Source: Lasiodiplodia sp. COLG20
Lineage: Eukaryota > Ascomycota > Dothideomycetes > Botryosphaeriales > Botryosphaeriaceae
Direction of reading: 5' to 3'
Assembly (NCBI GenBank): GCA_009801085.1
Contig: VNWV01000030.1
Location: 82,992-146,991, forward strand
Length of the DNA stretch: 64,000 nt
This document shows positions 9,715 to 21,676 of this stretch, one piece after another (position 1 is the first letter of the stretch; each line of letters opens with the position of its first letter). The notes beneath the pieces are model-generated. The model did not search any database, was not told the origin of the DNA, and worked only from the letters and a program-made list of their open reading frames with translations. A program made the translations under genes and the position numbers.

Positions 9715-11520
9715 ATGGCTTCTTCCCCGCCTGTCGACAGTGAGAGCTCGGCAGCAATGCTCCGTTCAATTACCGCAAGATCTTCAAAAGCGCCAGCGAC
9801 GGTTATAATTTGAGCCGTTCGAGCAGCGAATATTCGTGTTCGGTCAACTTGCGCGACATCTTCAAAAGCGCCAGCAACGGTTATAATTTGAGCAGTTCGA
9901 GCAGCAATGCTTCGGTCAAGTTGCGCGACATCTCCAAAATGTCCAGCAGCAGCGATGAGAACGGCAGCGAAGAGAATGGGAACAATGAGGATGACAGCGA
10001 TGAGGAAGATATCGAGGAAGAAGATGGTGAAGAGGAAGACAGCGAGGAGAACGACATGGATGAAAGCGGCACGACGGAAAGCGACAGCGATGATGACGAT
10101 GACTCTTTCACTTCCTGTGATGAGGTCAAGCTGCGTATCCCCACTGCCGAAGATTTCGAAAATCTTCCGTTCCGAGTCACCACATGTGGTCCTCCACAAG
10201 TGGATACAAAGCTGTATACCGACATCATGAGGTTCTTTTACAACCCTTTCAGGTGCTTCTGGGAACCTATCTGGATCATCCAGCCTGACGTCGACATCAT
10301 CACGAACATGATCCGCCCTTATGCGCGTCTTTGCGGCCTACCTAACGAGGACATCAGCGTTGAATTCCTCTCCAAAGGCTCATGGAACAGCGTCTACGTC
10401 GTCTCCAGCGCCGACAAGACGTCTCAGTGTGTCTTCCGCTGCGCGCTCCCCAGCAACCCATGGTTCCGCATGCAGCTCGAAGTCTCGACCATGGACTACG
10501 TCCGCACGCACACCACAATCCCTGTCCCCAAAGTCTTCGCCTTCAACTCGTCCATGCAGAACCCGCTCGGCCTAGAATGGATGCTAATGGAGAAGGTCAA
10601 CGGCGTCACATACGCCGAAGCCCTGAAAAACAACACCATCCCCTTCTCCGCCGAAGTCGCGCTCCACCGCACCGTCGCCGACTGGGTGCACCAACTCTCC
10701 CAACTCACCTTCTCGCAAATGGGCTGCCTCTACCGCCGCTGGGACCTTCCCGTCACCGACCCGAACGCCTTCGTCCTCGGCCCCCTGAACGACTGGGAAT
10801 ACATAGTCGACATCCGGCCCGACCTAGCCACCTCCCGCGGCCCTTCGCCAGCAAAGCCGACTTCATCACCTCCCTCATCGCCCTCCGCATCGGCGAGGCC
10901 AGCCGCCCGCCAATCCGCCGGCAGCCGACGAAGCCTTCTCGCGCGCCGCCAACCACACGTACACGCACGACGCCATCGCGAACGTGCCCGCGTACGCCCT
11001 CGCGCTGCAATCCCTCCTCCTGCTCTGCGCCGGCGCCACCGCGCCCTTCGACGGCGCCTCCCACCCGACCTACCTCCACCACAACGACATCCACGCAGGG
11101 AACATCATGGTCGACGCCACGACGGGCCGGCCGATCGCGCTGCTCGACTGGGAGGGCGCGTACGCGTGTCCGCACGACTGGACGGAGCGCTACCCGCCGC
11201 TCATCGACGAGGCGGACTACCCGCACCCGGTCGACATGGCGGCGGAGAAGGCGGAGATGGGGTGGCCGCCAATGGACGAGGTGGAAAGGGCGGCGGTGCA
11301 GAAGGGGTGGAACAGCGTGCTGCTGCGGCGCGTGTACGACGAGCGGCTGCGGGAGCTGGGTTCGGCGGCGGCGAGGGAGCGGGTGGTCGATGAGGAGTTG
11401 GATGGGATTGTGGATCGTGTGTTTCGGATTGATCGGTGTTATGGGCACTGGGAGTTCGTGGAGGAGGTGAGGGATAGGCAGATGAAGGAGTTGCTTGGTG
11501 TGGCGAGGAGTAAGGTGTGA
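9715..11520 (+). pseudogene. APH-like phosphotransferase, copy B (three frameshifts)
   Basis: The conserved start ATGGCTTCTTCC is at 9715, but the coding frame moves three times. Around 9750 one base is missing compared with copy D (TCG G-C AGC AAT), placing the rest in frame 9810 onward. At 10841-10843 one C is missing in the codons for RGPF. Near 10900-10915 another single base is lost, after which the frame runs to the stop at 11520. Pieced together it has all parts of the family: acidic N-terminus, NLPFRVTTCGPP, FLSKGSWNSVY, QCVFRCALPSNPW, EWMLMEKVNG, LHHNDIHAGNIMVD and LLDWE. As no canonical intron removes these shifts, it is a recent pseudogene, or the assembly has indel errors in C-rich runs. 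Confidence 0.75.
9780..9953 (+). repeat. in-frame tandem repeat in the N-terminus of copy B
   Basis: Units start at 9780, 9858 and 9930 (spacing 78 and 72 bp), each beginning with an I(F/S)K(S/M) codon block followed by SAS(D/N)GYNLS and a serine run; the third unit is partial and a further partial copy precedes the first. The spacing is a multiple of three, so length changes keep frame. Confidence 0.7.
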
Positions 11521-11572
11521 TGGGATGGGGTGGTGGGATGCTTTGGTGGCTCTATTTGCTTTGGTTGCTCTA

Positions 11573-11575
<3 letters not shown>

Positions 11576-11603
<28 letters not shown>
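11576..11603 (+). repeat. poly(T) tract of 28 bases
   Basis: A homopolymer of 28 T lies 56 bp after the stop of kinase copy B. It is a simple low-complexity tract; nothing links it to a retrotransposed copy, because copy B is on the same strand and would show poly(A). Confidence 0.9.
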
Positions 11604-11757
11604 GGCTTCTCTCAGATGTTCCAGCGGCGATGTGGGGATGCGGTCACTTAATCATTTCTCTCGTGCGGATCGCGCATTCATTGCAAAAATTGTTTTATTC
11701 CTAGAAAATCATCATGCCGTAGATGCATAACTATTTACGAACCCATGTCATCCATAT

Positions 11758-13680
11758 TTACAATCCCCTCGCAGTGTGGTTCAGCTTACCCCCCGCCTCC
11801 TTCACCAACAACGGGAAGATCGGCGTACCAAAGCCAGTCACCGGATCCCAACCCTCAGTCGCCGGGAAGCCCTCGCTCGAGCAGCCCACAGCACTGCCGC
11901 CAGTGATATCCGTGTAGGCCTTGAAGCCCTTCTTGTACAGCCAGGGGTTGAGGAAGCCCAGCACCGGCTTGCCCTGCGCAATCAGCGCGTCGTTGACCAA
12001 GGCAAAGATACCAGCATGCAGCGGCGTCGACGCCGACGTGCCAGAAATAACGCCCTCAGTGCCGTTCCAGAAGTACGCAAAGTACTGGCCCTGCGCCGCG
12101 ATATCCGGGTACGCGCGGCCGGACTTGTTGTACAGGCCGTCGAACTCGCCGCCCAGGTTCTTGACGTACTTGTTCACGACCTTCTTCTGGTAGTCGGGCT
12201 GCGCGAAGTAGTTGCTGAAGCCGCCGCCGGACGAGTAGACGTTGTGCACGCGGCCGAGGGAGTCCGTGTAGGACGGGCGGTACGCGACGACTTCGGGCTC
12301 GAACTCGTGCGTCGCGCCGACGGTCGTGACGTACGGGCAGGAGGCCGGGAAGGCGGGCAGGAACTGCGTCGTGTTCTTGCCGTCATTGCTGATGCAGGTG
12401 CCGTTCGTGCCGACGCCGCTGTCGCCGCTCGAGAAGAGGACGGAGATGCCGCGCGCGCCGAGCTGGGCGAAGAGCGAGCAGACCTTCTTGGCGTAGGCTT
12501 CGGGGACGGTTTGCTCGCTGTCGCCGTAGGAGGTGCTGATGACCTGCGGCAGCTCGTCCTGCGGGAGGGAGAGGACGTAGTTGAGCCAGACGAGGTAGGG
12601 CTCGTTGGTGTTGGTCGGCGTGCTGATGTCGGGGTTGAAAGGCGGGCTGCCGCCGGTCGACCAGGAGTTGATTTGGATGGGACCGGCGATGCCGGCCTGG
12701 GCCTGGACGTCGAGGTTGGCCTCCCTGGAAATGCCGTCCTCGGCCTGGGTGTAGTTCAGAGCAGTGTCCTGCACAGGGCCGTCGGCGATGGAGGTCTGGG
12801 TGAAGGTCGAGGCATCCGAAACAGCGTCAGGGCGGTACTTGGATAGGAACAGCTCCGTGTCGGGGCGGATGGGAATCTCGCCAAGGTAGTTGGTGAAGCC
12901 GACCTTGCTCTTTCCGGTATGCGGGATGTAGCCCTTGGTGCTGTAGAGGTTCTGGAAGCACTCAGGGGTAACGGAGCTGACATTGCAAACCTTGGCAATG
13001 GTGCTGTTGGTGGGAGGAGTGTACTTGGACGAAACCCAGGGAGCGAGCTCCAGAGCATTGCTGGCCTGAGCACCAGTTCGCATGAACGAGGTGGTAGGCT
13101 GAATGGCGTCAATGTGCTCGTGCAGGTGCTGAGGGAGAGACCACTTGGACGTCCGGATAAGCCTGCTACCATCTTCGTGCTGGTAGACGTTGTACTCGGT
13201 GTCGAGAAGGGCCTCGACATCTGCGACAGGCAGAGTGACGTCAATCCAGTCCTGCGCGGGACTGTACCGCAGCGTTGAAACATCGACGCCGCTTTCGCCG
13301 AGCCACTCATGCACGGCCTTGAGGGCCTCGTCCGAGGGCTTGACAAGATCGTTCACATGCTCAGCAGTCAAATGCTGCCCATAGCGGTAATGATCGGGGT
13401 CAGACACTAGTCATCCGTAGTGGTCAGCACTAGCAATAACAATTTTACAACGGAAAGACGTACCTTCGTACAAGTGGCGTTCGAGCTCGTCGAATTGGCT
13501 CTGCTTCAGGCCAATGTGCAGGTGGATAACATGGCTCTCAGGAGCGGGGCCAGTCTTGGACCACTGGCGGGGCACGTAATGGCTCTCCTTGACGGCGTAG
13601 GGAGTGCGGGCCCGAATGGGCGTGGCCAGGGCAGCTTGCGCGGCCGCGGCGACGGAGAGAAGAGCGGTGAAACGGACCAT
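11758..13680 (-). CDS. secreted tripeptidyl peptidase, sedolisin family S53
   Basis: Exons 13680-13464 and 13406-11758 join in phase over a 57-bp intron (GTACGT...CTAG) to give 621 aa. There is a signal peptide (MVRFTALLSVAAAAQAALA), a prodomain with the typical LYEVSDPDHYRYGQHL segment and, after it, the serine-carboxyl catalytic domain. Active-site residues are all visible: Glu and Asp in EANLD, the Asp of SSGDSGVG (oxyanion hole) and the Ser of SGTSAST. The C-terminal calcium site is seen in DITGG and WDPVTGFGTP. Such enzymes cleave tripeptides from protein N-termini at acid pH outside the cell. Length and architecture are normal and there is no sign of damage. Confidence 0.95.
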
Positions 13681-14695
13681 TGTTTCGCGCAGTTAACAAA
13701 CAAGAAACAGCACCTGAGAAACGAAAGACGGCGCACGCAGCTTCGAGGTGGGAGATCGGGGAGGCATTTATTGCTGAGGACTGCATCAATGCGCAACGCG
13801 CTAACAGCGGCGCCAGCGCAGATATGGAAGCTGCACCTGCGATCATGTTTTTCAGGAACAGAGCCGGCCGAGATCCTGCGTGACATTCATATTGTGGGGT
13901 GTTATCGGGATCGCCACAAATTCGGCGCCATGCCTCTTCTAGCAGGTGACAACGGAATGGCCCCAGTCAGTTCCCGCCTCTGGTTGGTCCACCCGAATGG
14001 CACAATACGAGCCAACGCTTACACGCGATAAGCACGACTAACCGTTCCTTGGCTACATTGGCACTAATGCATAGAACGGCTTCTCACTAACTTCTAGAAT
14101 TTGCGTGGAATATTCGCGGGACATGAAGAACTATTGTGCTCTGCAGAGTATTTCCATGTAAAGCTGGAGTCTTTTGTCTGTGCGTGTCATGATTCGTTGC
14201 CGTTGCTTTTGTAGGATTTCTTAGAGATAGCGGCAACTCCAAAAAATCATCCACACGCAAAATTCTTGCATAGTTTAGTTCAACAACAAAAGGAATGCTT
14301 CTCACAAAGCCCCAAGAACCAGTCCATCTATCCATCAATCTTGCAAGAGCTTTGGTCTTTCCTTCTCCCTTCCATAACGCCGACATCAACTGAATCATTA
14401 TGTGCCTGTTTACTTCAATTTTCCGCCGATACTACAATCACGACCTATGGCCTTTGGCTGCATGGCAAGTGACAGTCCGGATCGGACCCTCCATTCCCCG
14501 GTGACCACCTTCCGCCGAGCTTCTGCCGGGTTGACACTGTTTGCGCATATCCTCGCTGCTGCCGCCGCAACTCCTCCGCAACCTCCACTACATCTCACCG
14601 AGTTCCACCCGTCTTCCCAAGGTCCGTGACATCCTATCTCTCTCTGGCGTACTCCCCCTAACCCGGAACCCCAGTCCAACATAGCCACGAGGAAG
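13681..14695. other. divergent promoter region
   Basis: Separates the peptidase (minus) from the hypothetical gene at 14696 (plus). The last 250 bp are rich in C and T, as in fungal leaders. No other coding signal is convincing. Confidence 0.5.
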
Positions 14696-15148
14696 ATGGA
14701 CCAATTCGAAATGGGCTGTGACGGGGCCCTCAACTGGGTGGGAGACGACGACGCCGCCGAACCTGTCGAGACCAACGTGACCATCTTCTACCCATCCAAC
14801 CCGACGGCATTCGATAACGCGCGCGACGCCACTCTCTTCACTCGTATAGCCACCCATAGCTCTCACCAAGAGCTGGCGGCTGCGCTTGACGCCGCTCCTG
14901 ATCTCGACGAAACGTTCTGCCTCTCGGTCAACAACGTCATTCTCGTCTTCTCTGCCTCTCATGTAGAGCACTCCGTCCATTGCCAGAAGGTCCTCGATAT
15001 GCTGTTGGCTTATGGTTGTCCGATGTGCTTGGACTTTCATGACTCTGTCTTCGATGCTGCGACTAGTGCCGCTGCCGGAATCCGCTTGGACCAAATCGAC
15101 GAGTTCAAGGTTTACATGGTCCTCAACCTCGGCGTTCCGGGCCGCTGA
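14696..15148 (+). CDS. hypothetical protein (150 aa)
   Basis: A single-exon ORF of 150 codons with C-ending codon use like the neighbouring genes and a pyrimidine-rich leader before the ATG at 14696. The protein is acidic, has no signal peptide or membrane helix, and contains four cysteines and two histidines in its second half (SHVEHSVHCQKV, then YGCPMCLDFHDS), which could bind metal. I do not recognise a family. Confidence 0.55.
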   Translation: MDQFEMGCDGALNWVGDDDAAEPVETNVTIFYPSNPTAFDNARDATLFTRIATHSSHQELAAALDAAPDLDETFCLSVNNVILVFSASHVEHSVHCQKVLDMLLAYGCPMCLDFHDSVFDAATSAAAGIRLDQIDEFKVYMVLNLGVPGR

Positions 15149-16171
15149 TGCGTTGTCCTTGGCCTGTCGCTATATCGGGCATTTGTCACAAACAGCCCGT
15201 CAGGCTTGCTTTGTACAACGATAATGACTTGCCTACTTTCCCTAGAGTTGCTACCATGCTTGCTAGCAACTCTTGCTGTCTTTTCGATTAGATTAGCTTA
15301 GCTTGCTTGCCGGTAGCATATCTCTTTTACTAGCAATTTTCAATAATCGAAATTCCTTTTCCATTTCCCAATTCATATCGATGCCATCTGGTGAACCGAG
15401 TTGGTGTCCTTGAGTGAAGAATGATTAGACTCCTTTGAATCGTAGCGCCTTGGAGCACCTTCTCATATGTCGCATGCAGCGCGCTATGCAATGACAAAAC
15501 AATGACTGACTGATAGATACCTGATGTCCATATTGACCGGGCCGACAAACCGTTTCATAGCACATTCGGTGGTCTTAACCTTTGAAGGGGCAGTCTAAAG
15601 CTTAAAGCGAGGGCATGGCAGCGATGATCGATAGTTGGGGACTGATACTGATGAATTCTTTGACGGCGGTCTCTGTCCCATGAGCCTTCGCATCAATGGA
15701 AAGCAAGGGCGAAAGAAAACAGTGTGCAGCAGGGCTGCGTGGTCGGATGACCCGTTATTTTTCTGTGCAACCAAAGACAGACCGCGCGTCGTGGCGGAGC
15801 ATAGAAAGCCAGCCTGCAGGTTTCCGACAACAACACGATTCGGGCTTGTACTATTTGTGTAGCGCCATCTCCTTGCCTGGCGATGGCTGACACTAGGTCT
15901 ACCAACTAGACTAGGACGGCTGTGAGTATGAGATCATCCCATATGCGCTCACTCGCCGGTATCACCTTCGCGTTCTATCCATTGGCTAAAATTCGGAACC
16001 TGTCAGGTGTCGATGAGGCCGTACCACACGTATGTGTGCAACGGAATTCCATTGGCGACGTTTCACCTCAGCTCTTCTCCTGAGGCTACTATATGTACAT
16101 ACGGTCGCGCTCACTTACATGCAGGCTTCTCATTCCCCTTTTCCTCCTCATCTTCGAGCTTCACCCAAATC
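15149..16171. other. intergenic, upstream of the first NLR-like gene
   Basis: Holds the 3' flank of the hypothetical gene and the promoter of the NLR-like gene. The NLR frame is open upstream to about 16007, but residues before the ATG at 16172 do not resemble the family start. No repeat or extra gene seen. Confidence 0.5.
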
Positions 16172-19100
16172 ATGGCTGAGTCAGCACTAAGTCACGACGA
16201 CTACACGGTAGCATGGATCTGCCCCATCGAGGTGGAGCAGATTCCTGCGATACTCATGCTAGACATCGAGCACGACCCGTTACCGCAATCACCGAACGAT
16301 CACAACGTGTATACCTTGGGCAGCATCAACGGCCACAATGTCGTCGTGGCTAGCCTTCCGACAGCGGGCAACTGCCCAGCAGCCACCGTCATCACGCAAA
16401 TGCGAAACACCTTTCGAAACCTACGGTTCTGCCTGCTTGTCGGCATCGGCGGAGGGGCGCCAACAACTACGGACCAGGGCCCTCTGCGGCTTGGCCATGT
16501 GGTCGTCAGCAAACCGAGCGGCACAGAATCCGGCGTCATCCAATGCGATCATGGCAAGGTGGAAGCAGATGGGCAACTCCATCGGACCGGAGTGCTTGCC
16601 CCTCCGCCGCCTGTCTTGCTCAACTCTGCGCAGCAGATGAGCGTGAGGAGAAGAATAGCGCGACAAGATCCTCTGATCAAGCACCTCCAAAGGGTAGATA
16701 CCAGCCCCGAGATGATGCCCGAGTACAAATATCCGGGAAGGGACAGGGATCCACTATTCGATCGCGAAATCCAAGGCGTACGGAATCTACGTTTCGAAGC
16801 AATGGATGACGACGGCTGCCCAAAATGGATTGTTGTCCACAGGGGCACCATAGCTACCGGAGAGAAGGTGGTAAAGAATGCCGAGTGGCGTGACAGACTT
16901 TGTGAAGCCTTTGGTGCAATTTGTTTTGAGATGGAGGCAGCTGGCGCGTTAGCCGATTTCCCTTGCCTCGTCATTCGGGGAGTATCAGACTATGCCGACC
17001 AGTCCAAGAACGACGACTGGCAACCATATGCAGCTGCTTCTGCGGCCGCCTATGCAAGAGAGATCTTTTTCCACATGCCTGTGGACCAGGTCAAGCAATG
17101 TAGCATACCTGAGAAAGGTTAGCATATCGATGTATTCGCATTTTGTTGCGGCGTCTTTGAATGGAACCTGCTGACATTTCACGAAGATATAAAGCAGATG
17201 ATACAAGGCACAAGCAGACTTCTCCAAAGCGATCAGGACAATAAGATTGAAAAATGGCTTGCTCCCCCAAATCCCTCGACAAACCACAACGCCGCAAAGG
17301 ACAGACACCTAGAAGGGACTGGACAGTGGTTTCTAGAAAGTGGCGAGTTCGCGACTTGGAGCACAAGCCCCAGCTCCACCCTTTGGATACACGGTATCCC
17401 TGGATGTGGGAAGACCATACTCAGCAGCACGGTCATCCAGCATCTCCACCATACTGTCGAGATGAAAGATCTCATATATTTCTTCTTCGATTTCAGCGAT
17501 ATCAGTAAGCAGTCTTTCGACACTATGGTTCGTTCGTTGATCTTTCAGCTCGCCGGCGTTCAGGGGAGTGCTAAAGAAAACCTGGGAAACCTCTACCAAA
17601 CTTGTGGAAACGGGAAGGGTCAACCAGATCTCAAGTCTCTTCGCAGTACATTCGAGCAGATGCTGGAGGGGTTTCCGGACCTCACAATTGTACTGGATGC
17701 ACTCGATGAATGTGAGCACGCGTCGCGCGGATCCATGCTGGAGTGGGTCGGGACTCTTGGGTGCCGCGTGCTAATGACAAGCCGCAAGCTCGAAGATATT
17801 CAGTCTTCAATTGATGAGTGGGATAGGCTTGTCACAGTCTTCAGCTTCCAGAGAAGTCTTGTGAGTAAGGACATTCAAGCATATATACGGCAAAAGCTAG
17901 GCCGAGGTGTGGGGGATACGATGCTCAAAGTTTCAAGAAGGAGCAAGCTTGCAAGAAAATGGAAAGGATATGAGAATCTTCTGACTGAAATTGAAACGAA
18001 GCTGACTGATAAAGCCGATGGCATGTAAGCCACTCACTCACATACACCTTTACAATATCTGTAAGGTTTTAATTTTGTGTACAGGTTCCGGTGGGCTTCC
18101 TGTCAGCTCGATGCGTTGGAAGAGTACGAAATGCCTAATGACCTTCTGAAAGCGCTGGACACTCTACCTGATACCCTTGATGAAACATATCGGCGTATCT
18201 TGGACGGAATCCCCCAGATTCACTTGAAGAACTCCACTCGGATCTTACAATTCCTCACATACGCGGAAAGACCTATCAAGATCAGGGAGGCCGTTGATAT
18301 ACTTGCAACAACCCCCGAAGATGACCTGAAGTTCGACCCAGGGAACAGGATGCCGAACCCACAGGGTATCTTGAAGTTTTGCTCGAGTCTCGTAAGCATC
18401 TCAGAAGAGGAAATACAGCTGGCACATTTTTCTGTCAAGGAGTATCTGGCCTCTTCTCGGGATAAAGGATTATTCGAAAGCAATCTGCACGAGTCACGAG
18501 CTCATGAATCCATCACCAAAGTTTTGCTTGCATACATGTCATCTTTGAAAGATTTGAAAGGTTGGAAGAAAGACATACATCGCATGATGCAGATTTTCCC
18601 CCTTGCAGCGTACGGAGCGGAATGCTGGATGAAACATGCAACAAGAACAGAGGAAAGCAGGGCAACTCGAGAATCAATCCTCGACTTTTTCGAACATCGA
18701 GATGCTTTGTTCATCTGTACCAGTCTCATCAACTCCGATCCAAACGAAGATCCCGATAAGGTGTTGTTACCCCTATATTTAGCATCCATGAGCGGCTGGA
18801 AACATATTGTTGAGGATCTCTTATCTCAGAATCCTGACTGTATCAATGAAACTGGCGCCGGACGCTTTGGGTCTGCACTCAATGTTGCTTGCTATCACCA
18901 CCGAACGGATGTTGTCAGGATGCTTCTAGAAAAAGGCGCCGATGCGAACCTAGTCTCTGGTAATGGCGATGGTTTCAACACGCCACTCATGACGTTGTTT
19001 GATGGACCAGGTGATGACTTGGTAAAGCTTGTAAAGCTTCTTCTCGAGTATGGCGCGGATCCCAACGCAAGGGAACGTAACAGCGGAACACGTGAGACTC

Positions 19101-20211
19101 CCCCAGAAAATGGCAAGAAACAGGCTGACATCTCTTTAGCGTCGGGTGCGACTCCTCTCATCGCCGCTTACATGTGTGGTCCGGAGGACTTGACGCAAAT
19201 CCTCCTAGAGAAAGGCGCACTACCAAACATGCGCCACGGATTAGGGAATACCGCTTTATCTTATGCTTGCTCCGGAAGAAGTTGCTATAAATTCGTAGAC
19301 GCCTTATTAAGTTATGGGGCCGACATCAATTTGAAAAATGAGTTGGGTGAGACGCCCTTCGATATTGTTTGCCAAAGCGGAGAGGATGAAATAATTCGAC
19401 TTCTGCTCGAAAGAAATCAGATGAGAAACGCGGATGCCCTCCAGATCACATCATTTTGGGGCCGCCTCGATGCAGTCAACCTACTATGCAGCTACGGAGT
19501 AGACCCAAACGAAAATAAGGGTGGCTATGGCCCTGCGCTACACACCGCTTCATCCCGAGGTCATCTACGGATCGTGGAGCTGTTGCTGGACAGAGGCGCA
19601 GATCCACATGGGCTGGATTGTCATCGATGGACTGCGCTTTTTCTTGCAATCAAGAATGGGCATGACGATGTCAGTAAGGCTTTATGGCAGCTGTCAAGAT
19701 ATGGGCCTCTATTTCGATGCCTTTCCCCTTCGACCTTCATTCAATCCGAAAGTTCAGGTTTAGACATCAATGTATCTGAACGGACACTGGACGCAGGTAT
19801 CCATCCCAGAGAGGCGTTAGATTTATTTTATATGACTAAATACTTCGTAGTCATACAAGCGCCAATGGTGCTCCACAATGCTCTGTCTGATCATCCTTTC
19901 GTCGCGACAGCACGGAATATATATTTCGAAATCAAAGTCCTTCCATCAGAGTGGACAAAGTAAGAAATAAATTTTCTATGCACAACATCATACTAACAAC
20001 TAATACCAGGGGCGACACTGTTGAAATTGGCTTTTGGTGCAGGGAGCTGTTTCCCAGCCACAGGAAGAACCACTTTGACGAACGGTCAGCTTGCTTGCAA
20101 AAGTTTTCATTGCTTCAGCCAAATGACATTATTGGCTGTGGCGTTGATTATGACTTGAACAAATCCTATTTCATACGGAACGGAGAACTCTATGGTGCGT
20201 TGATCAAGTAA
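16172..20211 (+). CDS. NLR-like receptor: nucleoside phosphorylase-NACHT-ankyrin-SPRY
   Basis: Exons 16172-17117, 17187-18024, 18085-19959 and 20010-20211 join in frame to 1286 aa. Residues about 8-310 form a PNP/UDP-phosphorylase-like effector domain (DYTVAWICPIEVEQIPA, LVGIGGGAP, FEMEAAG, RGVSDYAD). NACHT follows, with Walker A GIPGCGKT (about 385-392) and Walker B IVLDALDEC (about 483-491). The C-terminal half has about seven or eight diverged ankyrin repeats (for example VVRMLLEKGADAN, LLLEYGADPN, ELLLDRGADPH) and ends in a SPRY-like segment (YFEIKVLP, DTVEIGFWC, DIIGCGVDYDLNKSYFIRNGE). Fungal proteins of this build act in non-self recognition and regulated cell death; ligand unknown. The SPRY domain looks short; a possible 41-bp intron at 20195-20235 would extend the frame to about 20480. 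Confidence 0.85.
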
Positions 20212-21676
20212 AGGCCCAAGGGGGTAAGGCTTCAGCTTACTTCGGAAAGGTACGCCCAAGCCCGCTCCTGTTGGAAGGCTTTTTGCCGCTCTCCGCATTC
20301 AGTACCTCACACGACTTCAGTATGACTTTTCGGCTAGGCCTCCTGCTATCGTGGGAAGATTATGATGACAAAGGTGGGTCTGAACGGGCTGCCCGCGAGG
20401 GCCATCAGCACTTTGGCGAGGATGAGCGAGAGAGTGAGCAGATCAGAGCAGGTAGGAGAGGCGGCACGCACGGCATATAGGAACAGCTAGATACAGTGTC
20501 TCAAGCCAAGGAAGACGAGACCGCGGGCGAAGGTGGCGCTAGAGGCGCTGGAGGCGCCGGAGGCGGCAGTGTCGGAGCGCGACAAGCGGGAGAAGAGGCA
20601 GGGGAGTATGGTGCGATGCTCAGCACAGCTCCGCTTGGCGGCGAGGATGATGGCGAGGAGGATCATGTTGAGGAGCAGGGGGTTGATGACGGTGTCCTCG
20701 CGCGTCATCCCGCCTGAAACCTACCTGTCTTCTGTCTATTTTAGCGCATCGTTGTTCGTACATTATTGCGGCACTCAGCGTCCAATGAGAACAACCCGTC
20801 GTATCGTGCCAGGGTGTGCCAATGCAAGCGACGTGCGGCTGCCGCGACGGCAAGGATCCCGTTTTGGGAGAAAAGTGTTGCGCGCAACACTTTTTCTCCG
20901 AAAAGGGCTAGGCGTGGAGCGGGCTGCACGGCACCACGCAAATTACGGTGTCCCTGGTATACCAGCCCCGCGCAGACAGTGTCTGACTGTTCGCGCGCTC
21001 GGGCGGGATTTCGGGGTGAATCATCGTGCGGCGCGCGGCTGGGGCCAAGGCGGCGTTCCTCGAGGTTTAGTCTGACGGGGCGCGCGGAGGTGCAGGTGGT
21101 CTTCCCCTTCCGATCGCCAGCAGACTGGATGGTAAGCCGTAGCTATGGATCGACGGATCACGGTGGGCTTGGTACACGGAGGGTCTGGAAACGCGCATGG
21201 GGGAGGGCCCGGGCGGGCGGCCCAGCGGGAGGCGTGGAGTGCATTGTTCAGGGACGCTGCTAGGGTCGAGCATTCGGGACCGGCCATCGCTGTAGGTGTT
21301 ATCCCATGGGGTGCGCCAGGCAGGCAGGGCAGCAGAGAAGGTGACTGAGAAAGGCGACCGCCTGGTATGACGCTATTCATGCACTATGTCGAGCGGGAAG
21401 TGTTAAACTCGCCCGCGTGGTCCAGAAATAATGGCTGCGCCCTGGCAACGGCGCACCTGCTGCCTTTACATTCACTGTCCTCGAGCGCCCTCATAAGCCC
21501 ACCTAATTCTTGCCTTCCTCTCCTCTTCCTCTCCTCTCCACCCGACTCCAAACTTCTTCCTCGAGCGCTCGGAGCTACCTGCTTTCCAAGCCAACCCTTC
21601 CAAAGCTTTCCTCCCTCGACAGCTCAGCCATCCTCTTCGACAACTCGTTCTTCGAAATCCTCTTACCACCTTCATC
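20212..21676. other. intergenic, GC-rich, no certain gene
   Basis: May contain the last exon of the NLR-like gene (to 20480). Between 20480 and 21300 the DNA is GC-rich with overlapping ORFs on both strands (for example a small hydrophobic one at 20487-20708, minus), none of which I can support. A 33-bp palindrome lies at 20867-20899. The stretch before 21677 is a C/T-rich leader. Confidence 0.5.
20867..20899. repeat. near-perfect palindrome
   Basis: The left arm GGAGAAAAGTGTTGCGC is mirrored by GCGCAACACTTTTTCTCC with one additional T. The arms nearly touch, so the element could form a cruciform in DNA or a hairpin in RNA. No gene is clearly attached. Confidence 0.7.

Noticed and set aside
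10382..11470. 362-codon ORF in copy B as an independent gene
   Set aside because: Only its stretch from about 10843 to 10905 is the kinase frame; the rest is Arg/Pro-rich shadow sequence.
11576..11603. Poly(T) as a retrotransposition tail
   Set aside because: No target-site duplication seen, and copy B runs in the wrong direction for a poly(A) tail.
11776..12846. 356-codon plus-strand ORF opposite the sedolisin
   Set aside because: Antisense shadow; the sedolisin active-site residues fix the true strand.
20533..21075. 180-codon ORF after the NLR-like gene
   Set aside because: Spans the palindrome, is Arg-rich and has no codon bias.
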